Of a stretch of DNA of 57,003 nucleotides, positions 18,051 through 28,479 are shown piece after piece. Origin of the DNA: Pseudomonas sp. A-1 (GTDB taxonomy: Bacteria > Pseudomonadota > Gammaproteobacteria > Pseudomonadales > Pseudomonadaceae); the NCBI RefSeq assembly GCF_004801855.1, contig NZ_SSTC01000025.1, positions 1-57,003 of the forward strand, given 5' to 3'. The first letter of the stretch is position 1. Every line of letters starts with the position of its first letter. Made by a program: the position numbers and the translations under genes. A model generated the notes under the pieces. That model searched no databases. It was not told the origin of the DNA and saw only the letters and a list, made by a program, of their open reading frames with translations.

Positions 18051-19141
18051 GGGGACTCCGACGGCTCCTGCGAGCCATCGCCTGACTCTCCGTAAAGTGC
18101 TGACAGTTTATAGAAGTCGTGCACATGGCGCAGCAGCACCATGATCACCGCCGCCACCGGCAGCGCCAGCAGCACGCCGGTGAAGCCGAACAGCTGGCCG
18201 CCGGCGAGGATGGCGAAGATCACCGCCACCGGATGCAGGCCGATGCGGTCGCCGACCAGCATCGGGGTCAGCCACATGCCCTCGAGCAGCTGGCCGACGG
18301 TGAACACCACCAGCACGCCGAGCAGCGGATACCAGTCGAGGCCGAACTGGAACAGCGCCGCCACCAGCGCCGCGGCGATGCCGACCACGAAGCCCATGTA
18401 CGGCACCAGGCTGGCCAGGCCGGCGAGCACGCCGATCAGCAGGCCCAGCTCGAGGCCGAGCAGCATCAGCCCCGCCGCGTAGACCAGCGCCAGCGCCAGC
18501 ATCACCAGCAGCTGGCCGCGCAGGAAGGCGCCGAGCACCTCGTGGCATTCGCCGGCCAGGCGCACCACCAGGCCCTCGCGGCGGCGCGGCAGCAGGTTGC
18601 GCAGGTGGGCCAGCATCAGGTCCCAGTCGCGCAGCAGGTAGAAGCTCACCACCGGGATCAGCAGCAGGTTGCCGAGCCAGGCCAGCAGCGCCAGGCTCGA
18701 CGAGGTGACCTGGCTCAGCAGCAGGCCGGCGAAGTCGGTGGCCTGGCCTAGGTGTTCGGTGAACAGGGCCTTGAGGCGGTCCAGGCGCCAGAAGTCGGCG
18801 CGCAGGCCGAACTGCTGCTGCCCCCACGGCAGCGCGGTGCCCTGCAGCCAGTCGAGCATCAGCGGCGCCAGCTCGTAGAGGCGCAGCAGCTGGCGGCCGA
18901 GCAGCGGCACCAGCACCAGCAGCATGGCCAGCAGGATCAGGCTGAACAGGGTGAACACCGCCACCACGCCCCAGGTGCGCGACAGGCCGCGCGCCTCGAG
19001 GCGGTCGACCAGCGGGTCGCCCAGGTAGGCCAGCAGGGTGCCGACCAGGAAGGGCATCAGCACCGGCTGCAGCTGGTGGATCAGCCAGCCGAGCAGGACC
19101 AGGGCCGCCAGCCCCAGCCAGCTGCGCGAATTGCTCAACAT
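18047..19141 (-). CDS. AI-2E transporter / PerM family permease
   Basis: A 364-residue integral membrane protein with about eight helices. It carries family signatures PFLVGTLLAYLGDPLVDRLE, LLIPVVSFYLLRDWD and LVPYMGFVVGIAAAL. Members include PerM and TqsA; one branch is linked to export of autoinducer-2, others to Na+/H+ exchange, so the substrate here is unassigned. The start at 19141 follows a GGAGTG-like site. The pairing with hda (four-base overlap) is conserved in pseudomonads. Confidence 0.92.
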   Translation of the reverse strand: MLSNSRSWLGLAALVLLGWLIHQLQPVLMPFLVGTLLAYLGDPLVDRLEARGLSRTWGVVAVFTLFSLILLAMLLVLVPLLGRQLLRLYELAPLMLDWLQGTALPWGQQQFGLRADFWRLDRLKALFTEHLGQATDFAGLLLSQVTSSSLALLAWLGNLLLIPVVSFYLLRDWDLMLAHLRNLLPRRREGLVVRLAGECHEVLGAFLRGQLLVMLALALVYAAGLMLLGLELGLLIGVLAGLASLVPYMGFVVGIAAALVAALFQFGLDWYPLLGVLVVFTVGQLLEGMWLTPMLVGDRIGLHPVAVIFAILAGGQLFGFTGVLLALPVAAVIMVLLRHVHDFYKLSALYGESGDGSQEPSESP

Positions 19142-19179
19142 GGGCGCACTCCTTGCCAGCCCCGGAGGAAGACGTCGCC

Positions 19180-20223
19180 TTACCAGGCGAAGCGCAGGCG
19201 ATCGGCCGACGGCGCCGGCACCTGCAGCGGCGGCTGCTGGGGCTGCTGCGGCGCGGCCTGGGCGTCGACGGCCTGCGCCGGTACCTCGTGCAGGCGACCG
19301 AGCTGCAGCTGGGCGCGCAGTTGCTCGGGGCTGGCCTTGACCTGATAGACCAGGCTGCTGCCGACCACCGCCTGCAGGCGCGGCGCAAAGGGTTCGAGCA
19401 GGCGCTGCAGGGCGACATAGCGGCCGAGGTCGCTGCCCTGCACCTCGAGGGTCAGGCTCTGTGCCGCGGCGCTGGCGGCGAAACGGCCGGCCAGTTGCTC
19501 GCCGACCTCCAGCAGCACGGCGTCGGCCAGGGCGGCCTGGCTGGCGGCGCTGCTGGAGCCTGCGGCGCGCTTGTCGCCCATCCACAGCTGCCAGTCGGCC
19601 TGCCAGCTGTCAGCGGCGCCCTTGGCCACCACCGCGAGCAGGGCGTCGGCGGCGTAGCGCGCCGAGGCGCCCTGCAGGGCCTGGCCGTCGCTGCCGCGCA
19701 GGGTCTGCGCATTGGCCAGCAGTTGCTCGTCGAGATCGCCCAGCGGCAGGCTCAGCGGCACACCGCGATTGCGCGCGGCATCGCGCAGGGCGGCCGCGCC
19801 CTCCTGGTCCCCGGCCAGCAGGCTGCTGCCGGTCTCGCCCTCGTTCAGCCACCAGGCCAGCACGCTGGCGCGCTCGGCGTTCAGCAGGCTCAGACCGGCA
19901 TCGCGCAGGGCGCGCTGGGTGAGCACTGGATCGAACACCACCGACAGGGTCACCGGCGTGCCGGACTCGTAGACATACTGCTGCACCAGCTGCTGCGGAT
20001 CGGCCAGCAGCGGCTGCAGGCGGCTGTCCTGGGCCGACTCGCGCTTGCCGGTCAGGCGCACCACCAGGGTCTGCAGCGCGCGGCTCATCGCCGCGGCACG
20101 CTCGGCCGGGTCCTGCGAGGCCACCGGTTCGTGCACCTCGTACAATCCCTCGACCTGCGCGGCGGTGGCCGACAGGGTGGCGAACAACAGGCAGCAGGCG
20201 AACCAGCGGGCGATCAGGCACAT
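19180..20223 (-). CDS. DUF2066 secreted protein
   Basis: A 347-residue protein with a signal peptide (about 1-22, ending SATAAQ). It begins its mature part with VEGLYEVHEPV and the helical segment RALQTLVVRLTGKR, typical of DUF2066. The middle is alpha/beta, and a Pro/Gln-rich tail (PQQPQQPPLQVPAP) precedes the C-terminus. The function is unknown. It is encoded divergently from purM, as recalled for P. aeruginosa, and 38 bases upstream of the permease gene, so it probably starts the DUF2066-perM-hda operon. Confidence 0.85.
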   Translation of the reverse strand: MCLIARWFACCLLFATLSATAAQVEGLYEVHEPVASQDPAERAAAMSRALQTLVVRLTGKRESAQDSRLQPLLADPQQLVQQYVYESGTPVTLSVVFDPVLTQRALRDAGLSLLNAERASVLAWWLNEGETGSSLLAGDQEGAAALRDAARNRGVPLSLPLGDLDEQLLANAQTLRGSDGQALQGASARYAADALLAVVAKGAADSWQADWQLWMGDKRAAGSSSAASQAALADAVLLEVGEQLAGRFAASAAAQSLTLEVQGSDLGRYVALQRLLEPFAPRLQAVVGSSLVYQVKASPEQLRAQLQLGRLHEVPAQAVDAQAAPQQPQQPPLQVPAPSADRLRFAW

Positions 20224-20339
20224 GGGGCATCTCGACAGGGCAACGGACGCGCCAGATGCGCGCCAGACAAGGCCTATACCTTAAACAGCCGCCCGGACGG
20301 CGGCAACCGCCCGTGATGGCCGCTCCCGGGCAAGGATGC

Positions 20340-20345
20340 TAGAAT
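20340..20345 (+). promoter_or_regulatory. Candidate -10 element of purM
   Basis: TAGAAT in the context GCTAGAAT lies 38 bases before the purM ATG. This form of -10 recurs upstream of rimO and fdxA in this window. No clear PurR-type operator was identified by eye. Confidence 0.45.
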
Positions 20346-20383
20346 CGCGCGCTTTCCCGCACTTCCCGCAAAGGCCCGCATTC

Positions 20384-21441
<1,058 letters not shown>

Positions 21442-21442
<1 letters not shown>

Positions 21443-22107
21443 TGGGCAACACCTGCAACGTGGTGGTGCTGATCTCCGGCTCCGGCAGCAACCTGCAAGC
21501 GCTGATCGACGGCATCGCCGAAGGCGGCATCCCGGCCCGCATCGGTGCGGTGATCTCCAACCGCGCCGATGCCTACGGCCTGGTCCGCGCGCAGAACGCC
21601 GGGATCGCCACCGCCGTGCTGGACCACAAGGCGTTCGAAGGCCGCGAGGCCTTCGATGCCGCACTGATCGAGGCCATCGACGCCCACCAGCCCGACCTGG
21701 TGGTGCTGGCCGGCTTCATGCGCATCCTTTCCCCGGGCTTCGTGCGCCACTATGCCGGTCGCCTGCTCAACATCCATCCCTCGCTGCTGCCCAGGTACAA
21801 GGGCCTGCACACCCACCAGCGCGCGCTGGAGGCCGGGGATGCCGAGCATGGCTGCAGCGTGCACTTCGTCACCGAGGAACTCGACGGCGGACCGCTGGTC
21901 GTACAGGCCGTGGTGCCGGTGCAGGCAGGCGATAGCCCCGAGCGGCTGGCCAAGCGCGTGCAGATCGGCGAGCATCACATCTATCCGCTGGCCGTGCGCT
22001 GGTTCGCCGAGGGGCGCCTGCGTCTCGGCCACCAGGGCGCCGAACTGGACGGCACCCCCCTGCCGGCCAGCGGCCAGCAGATACGCGACTTGCCGCTGCC
22101 GCACTGA
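21442..22107 (+). CDS. purN: Phosphoribosylglycinamide formyltransferase
   Basis: A 221-residue folate-dependent GAR transformylase, step three of purine synthesis. The GAR-binding loop is LISGSGSNLQAL. The catalytic Asn-His-Asp set is seen in LLNIHPSLLPRYKGLHTH and the later EELDGGPL. It is coupled to purM by a one-base overlap. Length and C-terminus are normal. Confidence 0.98.
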
Positions 22108-22143
22108 GGCAGCGGGCAAGCATCCGCCATCAAGGAGATCGTC

Positions 22144-22854
22144 ATGCGCCGCGCGCTCACGCTTGCCCTGGCCCTCTGCGGCCTGCCCACCGCCGCCCTG
22201 GCCCTGGAACCCTTCAGCGCCCAGTACACCGCCGACTGGCAGCAGGTGCCGGTCAGCGGCAGCGCCGAGCGCCACCTGGCGAAGGCCGCCGACGGCAGCT
22301 GGACCCTGCAGTTCAAGGCCTCGATGCTGGTGGCCGGCCTGAGCGAGGAAAGCCGCTTCCGCTACGACAAGCAGCGCTTCGTGCCGCTCAGCTACCGTTT
22401 CGAACGCAGCGGCCTGGGCAAGAGCAAGAGCATCGCCCACGACTTCGACTGGCAGGCCAAGATGGTCACCGGCCACGACCGCGACCATCCCGTGAAACTG
22501 GTCCTGAAGAGCGGCCTGCTCGACAAGTCCACCTACCAGCTGGCCCTGCAGGAAGACGTCGCCGCCGGCAAGAAGAGCATGAGCTACCAGGTGCTCGACG
22601 GCGACGAGATCGAGACCTACGACTTCCGCGTGCTCGGCGAGGAGCAGGTGCAGACCGAGGCCGGCCAGATCACCGCCCTCAAGGTCGAGCGGGTGCGCGA
22701 CCCCACCAAGTCCAACCGCAAGACGGTGCTGTGGTTCGCCAGGGACTGGGGCCACCTGCTGGTGCGCCTGCACCAGGTGGAGAAGGACGGCAAGGAATAC
22801 CAGATCATGCTCAAGCAGGGCACGGTCGACGGCCGCGCCGTCAAGGGCAGCTGA
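22144..22854 (+). CDS. DUF3108 secreted protein
   Basis: A 236-residue protein with a signal peptide (about 1-19, ending AALA). It belongs to the DUF3108 family, whose members look like periplasmic beta-barrel or lipocalin-like proteins: PFSAQYTADWQQVPVSGSAE at the start, alternating beta strands, and LWFARDWGHLLVRL near the end. The function is unknown. It sits 36 bases after purN with AAGGAGA before the ATG, so it is probably in the same transcript, which ends at the very strong hairpin just downstream. Confidence 0.87.
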   Translation: MRRALTLALALCGLPTAALALEPFSAQYTADWQQVPVSGSAERHLAKAADGSWTLQFKASMLVAGLSEESRFRYDKQRFVPLSYRFERSGLGKSKSIAHDFDWQAKMVTGHDRDHPVKLVLKSGLLDKSTYQLALQEDVAAGKKSMSYQVLDGDEIETYDFRVLGEEQVQTEAGQITALKVERVRDPTKSNRKTVLWFARDWGHLLVRLHQVEKDGKEYQIMLKQGTVDGRAVKGS

Positions 22855-22865
22855 AGCCCTCGTCC

Positions 22866-22911
22866 CCGCACAGCAAAACGCCCGGTCCATGCCGGGCGTT
22901 TTGCTGTGCGG
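22866..22911 (+). terminator. Strong hairpin terminator after the purMN-DUF3108 unit
   Basis: A perfect 20-bp inverted repeat (22866-22885 with 22892-22911) with a TCCATG loop; GTTTTGC lies within the right arm and no uninterrupted T-run follows. The stem is long enough also to protect mRNA ends. Confidence 0.85.
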
Positions 22912-22959
22912 AGCGCGCGCGTATGCTGGCAGAAACCATCCTGCCGCGAGGCCGCCATC

Positions 22960-23226
22960 ATGTCCGACAGCTACCGGCCGCTGGCCTGCGACCGCCACGA
23001 CTACCTGGAGATCGCCTGCCTGTACGGCTACCGCCTGCGCATCGAGCTGACCGACGGCAGCTGGCTGGAAGGGCGCGCACTGGACACCCGCACCCTGCCG
23101 AACAAGGAGGAAGTGCTGCTGGTGCAGGTGGCCGGAGCCACCCGCCAGCTGCGCCAGGACCGCCTGCGCGCCATCACGCCGCTGACGCCCGGCGCGCGCT
23201 TCGGGCGCATCGCACTGCAGTCCTGA
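22960..23226 (+). CDS. rof: Rof (YaeO)-like Rho-binding antiterminator
   Basis: An 88-residue small protein matching the ROF family. It has an N-terminal YRPLACDRHDYLEIAC, a strand-rich Sm-like core with DGSWLEGRALDT, NKEEVLLVQ, and a C-terminal RQDRLRAITPL. In E. coli, Rof binds Rho and lowers termination. The ATG at 22960 is preceded by GAGG at eight bases. It stands alone between a strong terminator and the convergent DUF2058 gene. Confidence 0.82.
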   Translation: MSDSYRPLACDRHDYLEIACLYGYRLRIELTDGSWLEGRALDTRTLPNKEEVLLVQVAGATRQLRQDRLRAITPLTPGARFGRIALQS

Positions 23227-23235
23227 CCCGCAAGA

Positions 23236-23778
23236 TCACCACATCAGGTCGTCGGGGATCACGTAATCCTTGTACGGATCGTCCTCGGCGTCCGGCACCT
23301 CGCTGGCGACGTTGAGCAGGACGATGCGCTGCGGCTCGCGCTCCTGCACCTTGAGCGCCGCCTCGCGCGGGATCAGCTCGTACTTGCCCTCCAGACGCAC
23401 GATGGCCAGGGTGCCGCGGCTGAGCTTGTCGCGCAGCATCGGGTTGACCGCGATGCGCTTGACCTTCTTGTCGTCGACGAAGTTGTAGTAGTCGTCGCCA
23501 TCCAGTCGCGGCAGGCGGCTGCCCTCGATCAGTTGCCTGACCTGGGCCGCCAGCGCCTTCTTCTGCGCCTTCTCCTGCTGCTGGCGGTTCAGCTCCTGGT
23601 CGCGGGCCAGCTTCTCGGCCTGCGCCTTGAGTGCCGCCTCGCGCTGCGAGTCGTCCTTCTCCGCCTGGCCCTTGTGCTCCAGACGCTGCTGCTTCTGCTT
23701 CTGCTTGGCCGCCTGCTTGGCCTGCTTCTCGTTGACCAGACCCGCCTTGAGCAGCTGGTCGCGTAGGGAAAGACTCAT
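23236..23778 (-). CDS. DUF2058 (YaiL-like) nucleoprotein/polysome-associated protein
   Basis: A 180-residue protein with MSLSLRDQLLKAGLV at the N-terminus. A long Lys/Gln/Ala-rich coiled coil spans about 18-85, and a compact C-terminal domain (YYNFVDDKKVKRIAV, YELIPREAA) ends in DDLMW. It matches the DUF2058/YaiL family of unknown function. The basic helix suggests RNA or nucleoprotein contact. It lies alone between convergent rof and the mazG-relA cluster. Confidence 0.88.
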   Translation of the reverse strand: MSLSLRDQLLKAGLVNEKQAKQAAKQKQKQQRLEHKGQAEKDDSQREAALKAQAEKLARDQELNRQQQEKAQKKALAAQVRQLIEGSRLPRLDGDDYYNFVDDKKVKRIAVNPMLRDKLSRGTLAIVRLEGKYELIPREAALKVQEREPQRIVLLNVASEVPDAEDDPYKDYVIPDDLMW

Positions 23779-23857
23779 GACTTACCTTGTTGCCGGGGAA
23801 TCTGACAGGGACGGCACGCCACCCGGGCGCGCCGTCGCGAATGGAGCGCGGGAGCGG

Positions 23858-24697
23858 CTAGCCGCAGGCCGGGCCTTCCCGCTCCTGGCGCTTGGCCTCG
23901 CCCCACAGGGCGTCCAGCTCTTCGAGGGGGCAATCATCCATGGCCTTGCCGGCGGCGCGCAAGGCCTGCTCGATGAACCGGAAGCGGCGCTCGAACTTGC
24001 GGTTGGCCGCGCGCAGCGCCGCCTCCGGCTCGACCTTGAGATGGCGGGCCAGGTTGACCGCGACGAACAGCAGGTCGCCGACCTCCTCGGCGATGTGCGC
24101 CTGGTCGCCCTCGGCCATCGCCTCGAGCACCTCGTCGAGCTCCTCCTGCAGCTTGTCCAGCACCGGCAGCGGCGCCGGCCAGTCGAAGCCGACCTGGGCG
24201 GCGCGCTTCTGCAGCTTGGCCGCCCGCGACAGCGCCGGCAGCGCCTGGGGGATGTCGTCGAGCAGCGACAGCTGCTCCGGCGCGGCCACCTGCTCGGCGC
24301 GCTCCTCGGCCTTGATCTCCTCCCAGCGCTGCCGGATCGCCGCCTCGGCGAGCCTCGGCAGGTCGGGCGCGCCGTACAGGTCGCCGTCGGGGAACACGTG
24401 GGGATGGCGGCGGATCAGCTTGCGGGTGATGCCGTCGACCACCCGGGCGAAGTCGAAGCGCCCCTCCTCGCGACCCAGCTGGCTGTAGTAGACCACCTGG
24501 AACAGCAGGTCGCCCAGCTCGCCCGGCAGGTGGGCGAAGTCGCCGCGCTCGATGGCATCGGCCACCTCGTAGGCCTCCTCCAGGGTGTGCGGCACGATGC
24601 TGGCGTAGTCCTGCTTGAGGTCCCAGGGGCAGCCGTATTGCGGGTCGCGCAGGCGGGCCATCAGGTGCAGCAGGTCGTCCAGCCGGTACATGTCCAT
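23858..24697 (-). CDS. mazG: MazG nucleoside triphosphate pyrophosphohydrolase
   Basis: A 279-residue enzyme with two MazG repeats, each an all-alpha NTP-PPase unit. Metal-binding motifs are EEAYEVADAIE with LGDLLFQVVYY in the first repeat, and EELDEVLEAM with EEVGDLLFVAVN in the second. CPWDLKQDYASI is the family N-terminal signature. It removes non-canonical or excess NTPs and lowers ppGpp in E. coli, which fits its position one base after the relA stop. Confidence 0.96.
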   Translation of the reverse strand: MDMYRLDDLLHLMARLRDPQYGCPWDLKQDYASIVPHTLEEAYEVADAIERGDFAHLPGELGDLLFQVVYYSQLGREEGRFDFARVVDGITRKLIRRHPHVFPDGDLYGAPDLPRLAEAAIRQRWEEIKAEERAEQVAAPEQLSLLDDIPQALPALSRAAKLQKRAAQVGFDWPAPLPVLDKLQEELDEVLEAMAEGDQAHIAEEVGDLLFVAVNLARHLKVEPEAALRAANRKFERRFRFIEQALRAAGKAMDDCPLEELDALWGEAKRQEREGPACG

Positions 24698-24698
24698 C

Positions 24699-26945
24699 TC
24701 AGGCCCCCGAGCGGCTGCGCCGCGCTTCGATGATGTTGGGCAGCTGCGAGATGCGCGCCAGCAGGCGGCCCAGCGCCTCCATGCCGGGAATCTCGATGGT
24801 CAGGCGCATGTTGGCGGTGTTGTCGCTCTTGTCCGACTGGGTGTTGACCGCCAGCACGTTGATCTTCTCGTTGAGCAGCATCTGCGACACGTCGCGCAGC
24901 AGACCGGAGCGGTCGTAGGCGCGGATCTGGATGTCCACCGGATAGGTCTTGGCCGGCGCCTGGCCCCAGCTGACCTGGATGATCCGCTCGGGCTCGCGCT
25001 CGCGCAGCTGCAGGGCGCTCGGGCAGTCCTGGCGGTGGATGCTCACCCCGCGGCCCTGGGTGATGTAGCCGACGATCGGCTCGCCCGGCACCGGCTGGCA
25101 GCAGCCGGCCATCTGGGTGAGCAGGTTGCCGACGCCGAGGATCTGGATCTCGTCGCGTCCGCCGCGCGGGCCACTGGGACCACGGCGGCCGATCAGGTCG
25201 ACCACCTCGAAGCTGCGCTCGGGCTCGACCAGCTGCTGGGCGGCGTTGACCACCTGCGACAGGCGCAGGTCGCCGGCGCCGAGAGCGGCGTAGAGGTCCT
25301 CGGCGGTCTTCAGGTTGCACTTCTCGGCGAGGCGCTCGGGGTCGACCGCGGTCAGCGCCAGGCGCACCAGCTCGCGCTCCAGGTAGTTCTTGCCGGCGAT
25401 CACGTTCTGGTCGCGCGCCTGGGTCTTGAACCAGTGGACGATCTTCGCCCGCGCCCGCGAGGTGGTCACGTAGCCGAGGTTGGGGTTGAGCCAGTCGCGG
25501 CTCGGCGCACCGTGCTTGCCGGTGATGATCTCCACCTGCTCGCCGGTCTGCAGGCTGTAGGTGAGCGGCACGATGCGCCCGTTGACCTTGGCGCCGCGGC
25601 AGTTGTGGCCGATCTCGGTGTGCACCCGGTAGGCGAAGTCCAGCGGTGTGGCGCCGGTCGGCAGGTCGATGGCGTGGCCGTCGGGAGTGAACACATAGAC
25701 GCGGTCGGGCTCGATGTCGACGCGCAGCTGCTCGGCCAGGCCGCCGATGTCGCCCAGCTCCTCGTGCCATTCGAGCACCTGGCGCAGCCAGGCGATCTTC
25801 TCCTCGTAGTGGCTGGAGCCGGAGTTGACGTCGGTGCCCTTGTACAGCCAGTGGGCGCACACGCCCAGCTCGGCCTCCTCGTGCATGGCGTGGGTGCGGA
25901 TCTGCACCTCCAGCACCTTGCCCTCGGGGCCGATCACCGCGGTGTGCAGCGAGCGGTAGCCGTTCTCCTTGGGGTTGGCGATGTAGTCGTCGAACTCCTT
26001 GGGAATGTGCCGCCACAGGGTGTGCACGATGCCGAGGGCGGTGTAGCAGTCGCGCACCTCGGGCACCAGGATGCGCACGGCGCGCACGTCGTAGATCTGG
26101 CTGAACTCCAGACCCTTGCGCTGCATCTTGCGCCAGATCGAATAGATGTGCTTGACCCGGCCGCTGATGTCGGCCTCGATGCCGGTGGCGTCGAGTTCCT
26201 CGCGCAACTGGCTCATCACGCTGTTGATGTACTGCTCGCGATCGAGACGGCGCTCGTGCAGCAGCTTGGCGATCTGCTTGTACTGCTCGGGCTCGAGGTA
26301 GCGGAACGACAGGTCCTCGAGTTCCCACTTGATGTGACCGATGCCCAGGCGATGGGCCAGCGGCGCATAGATGTCGAACACCTCGCGGGCCACCCGGTAG
26401 CGCTTGTCGTCGGGGGCGTTCTTCACCGCACGGATGGCACAGGTGCGCTCGGCCAGCTTGATCAGCGCCACGCGCACGTCGTCGATCATCGCCACCAGCA
26501 TCTTGCGCAGGTTCTCCACCTGCGCCTGGGCGCCAAGCACCATGGACTGGCGCGGATTGAGACTGGCACTGATCGCGGCCATGCGCAGCACGCCCTCGAT
26601 CAGCTTGGCGACCTGGGCGCCGAAGCGCTGGCCGACCGCCTCCAGGCTGGTCTTGCCCTCGCGCACCGCACGGTAGAGCACGGCGGCGACCAGCGACTCC
26701 TGGTCGAGCTTGAGGTCGGCGAGGATCTCGGCGATCTCAAGGCCGGTACGGAAGCTCGACATGCCCTCGGCCCAGATGTTCTGCGCGGCGATCGCCTGCT
26801 GCTCGACCTCGCGGGCGAACTCGCAGGCCTTGCGCAGGCTGTCGCGATCGAGGGCCGGGTCGACATCGAGGATGTGATCCAGCCAGGCCTCGAGGTTGAT
26901 GCTGCCGTCGGTGTTGACCGGCTGTTGCGCTCTTACCTGTACCAT
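24699..26945 (-). CDS. relA: RelA, GTP pyrophosphokinase of the stringent response
   Basis: A 748-residue long RSH protein that makes (p)ppGpp at ribosomes bearing uncharged tRNA. The N-terminal hydrolase domain is degenerate: the HDxxED region reads VAAVLYRAVREG (about 73-84), so it should lack hydrolase activity. The synthetase domain has the RelA-type EFDD (not RxKD), NGYRSLHTAV and EVQIRTHAMH. TGS (VYVFTPDGHAIDLPTGATPLDFAY), zinc-finger (CCQPVPGEPI, HRQDCPSA) and ACT domains follow. AGGAAAGGTG precedes the ATG. Confidence 0.97.
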   Translation of the reverse strand: MVQVRAQQPVNTDGSINLEAWLDHILDVDPALDRDSLRKACEFAREVEQQAIAAQNIWAEGMSSFRTGLEIAEILADLKLDQESLVAAVLYRAVREGKTSLEAVGQRFGAQVAKLIEGVLRMAAISASLNPRQSMVLGAQAQVENLRKMLVAMIDDVRVALIKLAERTCAIRAVKNAPDDKRYRVAREVFDIYAPLAHRLGIGHIKWELEDLSFRYLEPEQYKQIAKLLHERRLDREQYINSVMSQLREELDATGIEADISGRVKHIYSIWRKMQRKGLEFSQIYDVRAVRILVPEVRDCYTALGIVHTLWRHIPKEFDDYIANPKENGYRSLHTAVIGPEGKVLEVQIRTHAMHEEAELGVCAHWLYKGTDVNSGSSHYEEKIAWLRQVLEWHEELGDIGGLAEQLRVDIEPDRVYVFTPDGHAIDLPTGATPLDFAYRVHTEIGHNCRGAKVNGRIVPLTYSLQTGEQVEIITGKHGAPSRDWLNPNLGYVTTSRARAKIVHWFKTQARDQNVIAGKNYLERELVRLALTAVDPERLAEKCNLKTAEDLYAALGAGDLRLSQVVNAAQQLVEPERSFEVVDLIGRRGPSGPRGGRDEIQILGVGNLLTQMAGCCQPVPGEPIVGYITQGRGVSIHRQDCPSALQLREREPERIIQVSWGQAPAKTYPVDIQIRAYDRSGLLRDVSQMLLNEKINVLAVNTQSDKSDNTANMRLTIEIPGMEALGRLLARISQLPNIIEARRSRSGA

Positions 26946-26966
26946 CGTCTTTCACCTTTCCTGCCA

Positions 26967-26987
26967 GGGCACGGAACAGCCGTGCCC
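26967..26987 (-). other. Hairpin in the rlmD-relA intergenic region
   Basis: GGGCACGG (26967-26974) pairs with CCGTGCCC (26980-26987) across AACAG. A second GC-rich stem (GGGCCCGC / GCGGGTCC) lies just beyond, near 26994-27013. Neither has a T-run on the minus strand, so they may be transcript-stabilising or weak attenuating structures ahead of relA. Confidence 0.4.
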
Positions 26988-27045
26988 GGTCAAGGGCCCG
27001 CCTCCGCGGGTCCTGCCTGCGCCGGCCTTCTGCGGACCGGTGCGC

Positions 27046-28410
27046 CTACGGACGCTCGGCGTCCGCCTCGAACAATGCCATCGCCTCCACATGCGCCGTC
27101 TGCGGGAACATGTCGAGGATGCCGGCGCGCTTCAGGCGATAGCCCTGCTGCGCCAGCGCTGCCGCGTCGCGCGCCAGCGTGGCCGGGTTGCACGACACGT
27201 AGAGCACGCGCCGCGCGCCCAGGGCACGCAGCTGGCCGACCACCGCCGCCGCGCCGTCACGCGGCGGGTCCAGCAGTACCGCGGCGAAACCGCCGCGCGC
27301 CCAGCCCGTCTGGCCCAGCGGCTGGGACAGGTCGGCGCGGAAAAAGTGCGCATTGCCCAGGCCATTGGCCGCGGCATTCGCCGCGGCCCGCTCGACCATC
27401 GCCTGCACGCCCTCCACCCCCACCACCTCGGCGGCGCGCCGGGCCAGCGGCAGGGCGAAGTTGCCCAGGCCGCAGAACAGGTCGAGCACCCGTTCGTCGG
27501 CCTGCGGCGCCAGCCAGGCCATGGCCTGGGCGAGCATCGCCTCGTTGACCGGGGCGTTGACCTGGACGAAGTCGCCCGGCCGCCAGGCCAGGGTCAGCCC
27601 CTCGCCCTCCAGCCGATAGCCCAGCTCCTGCGTCGGCTCGTCCGCCTGCGGCTCGCCCTCGCCCTGCCACCACAGCTGGGCGCCGTGCGCGGCGCAGAAG
27701 GCCCGCAGCGCGGCGCGATCCTCCTCCGCCAGCGGCTGGGTGTGGCGCACCAGCAGCGCACTGGCGGTGCCCTGGAACAGCTCGGCGTGGCCGATGGCCT
27801 GCGGCTTGCGCAGGCCGCGCAGCACCGCCGGCAGTTCGGCGAGCAGCGATTGCAAAGCCTGTACCAGTACCGCGCAGCGGTCCAGATCGACTATCGCCTG
27901 ACTTGCCGCGGCGCGGAAGCCGACCTCCAGCCGCCGGCCCTTGGCATCCCAGCGCACCGCCAGGCGCGCGCGGCGCCGGTAGCCGAACTCCGGCCCGACC
28001 AGCGGCGGCGCCCACTCCTCGGGCGCCAGACCGGCCAGACGCTGCAGCTGCTCGGCCAGGGTGCGCTGCTTGAGCGCCAGCTGCTCGGCGTGCGGCAGGT
28101 GCTGCAGGGTGCAACCGCCGCAGCGTCCCGCCAGCGGACAGGGCGGCTCGCGGCGCAGGGCGCTGGGCTCGAGCAGCCGCTCGACCCGCGCGTCCACCAC
28201 CTGGCTGCGCGCGGCCAGCACGCGGGCCTCGACCGTTTCCCCGGCCAGGGCCCCGGCGACGAACCAGGTGCGGCCGCCCTCGTGGGCGATGCCGCGGCCG
28301 TCGTGGGCCAGGCGTTCGATGCAGAGGCGTTGCTTCTTGCCGACCGGCAGTTGTGCGGCGCGTGCGCCGCCGCTCGGCTGGAAGCGCAGCCCGGTATTGC
28401 GTTTGGCCAT
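27046..28410 (-). CDS. rlmD: 23S rRNA (uracil-1939-C5)-methyltransferase
   Basis: A 454-residue SAM-dependent RNA methyltransferase (RumA). It has an N-terminal TRAM domain (about 20-80) and an iron-sulfur cluster motif with Cys91, Cys97, Cys100 and Cys179. The SAM-binding segment is [16 protein letters not shown], followed by the catalytic loop LLDPPRDGA and nucleophile region [12 protein letters not shown]. It lies between cysM and relA as in P. aeruginosa; the rlmD-relA-mazG order is also found in E. coli. Confidence 0.96.
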   Translation of the reverse strand: MAKRNTGLRFQPSGGARAAQLPVGKKQRLCIERLAHDGRGIAHEGGRTWFVAGALAGETVEARVLAARSQVVDARVERLLEPSALRREPPCPLAGRCGGCTLQHLPHAEQLALKQRTLAEQLQRLAGLAPEEWAPPLVGPEFGYRRRARLAVRWDAKGRRLEVGFRAAASQAIVDLDRCAVLVQALQSLLAELPAVLRGLRKPQAIGHAELFQGTASALLVRHTQPLAEEDRAALRAFCAAHGAQLWWQGEGEPQADEPTQELGYRLEGEGLTLAWRPGDFVQVNAPVNEAMLAQAMAWLAPQADERVLDLFCGLGNFALPLARRAAEVVGVEGVQAMVERAAANAAANGLGNAHFFRADLSQPLGQTGWARGGFAAVLLDPPRDGAAAVVGQLRALGARRVLYVSCNPATLARDAAALAQQGYRLKRAGILDMFPQTAHVEAMALFEADAERP

Positions 28411-28431
28411 CAGGCGACCTGCAGATTCAGT

Positions 28432-28454
28432 GTAGGGTGCGCCGGGCGCACCGC
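28432..28454. repeat. Dispersed GTAGGGTGCGC palindromic repeat
   Basis: GTAGGGTGCGC is followed by CGG and GCGCACC, forming a GGTGCGC/GCGCACC hairpin between cysM and rlmD. It shares its first 11 bases with the element at 41016 and the GTAGGGTG core (minus strand) with 17301. Confidence 0.6.
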
Positions 28455-28479
28455 AGGGAAAGCGTGCTCGACCGCGGGC

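Noticed and set aside
24615-27548. A 977-codon frame antisense to relA
   Set aside because: Composition typical of antisense shadows (His/Asp/Val/Leu repeats); the opposite strand encodes full relA.
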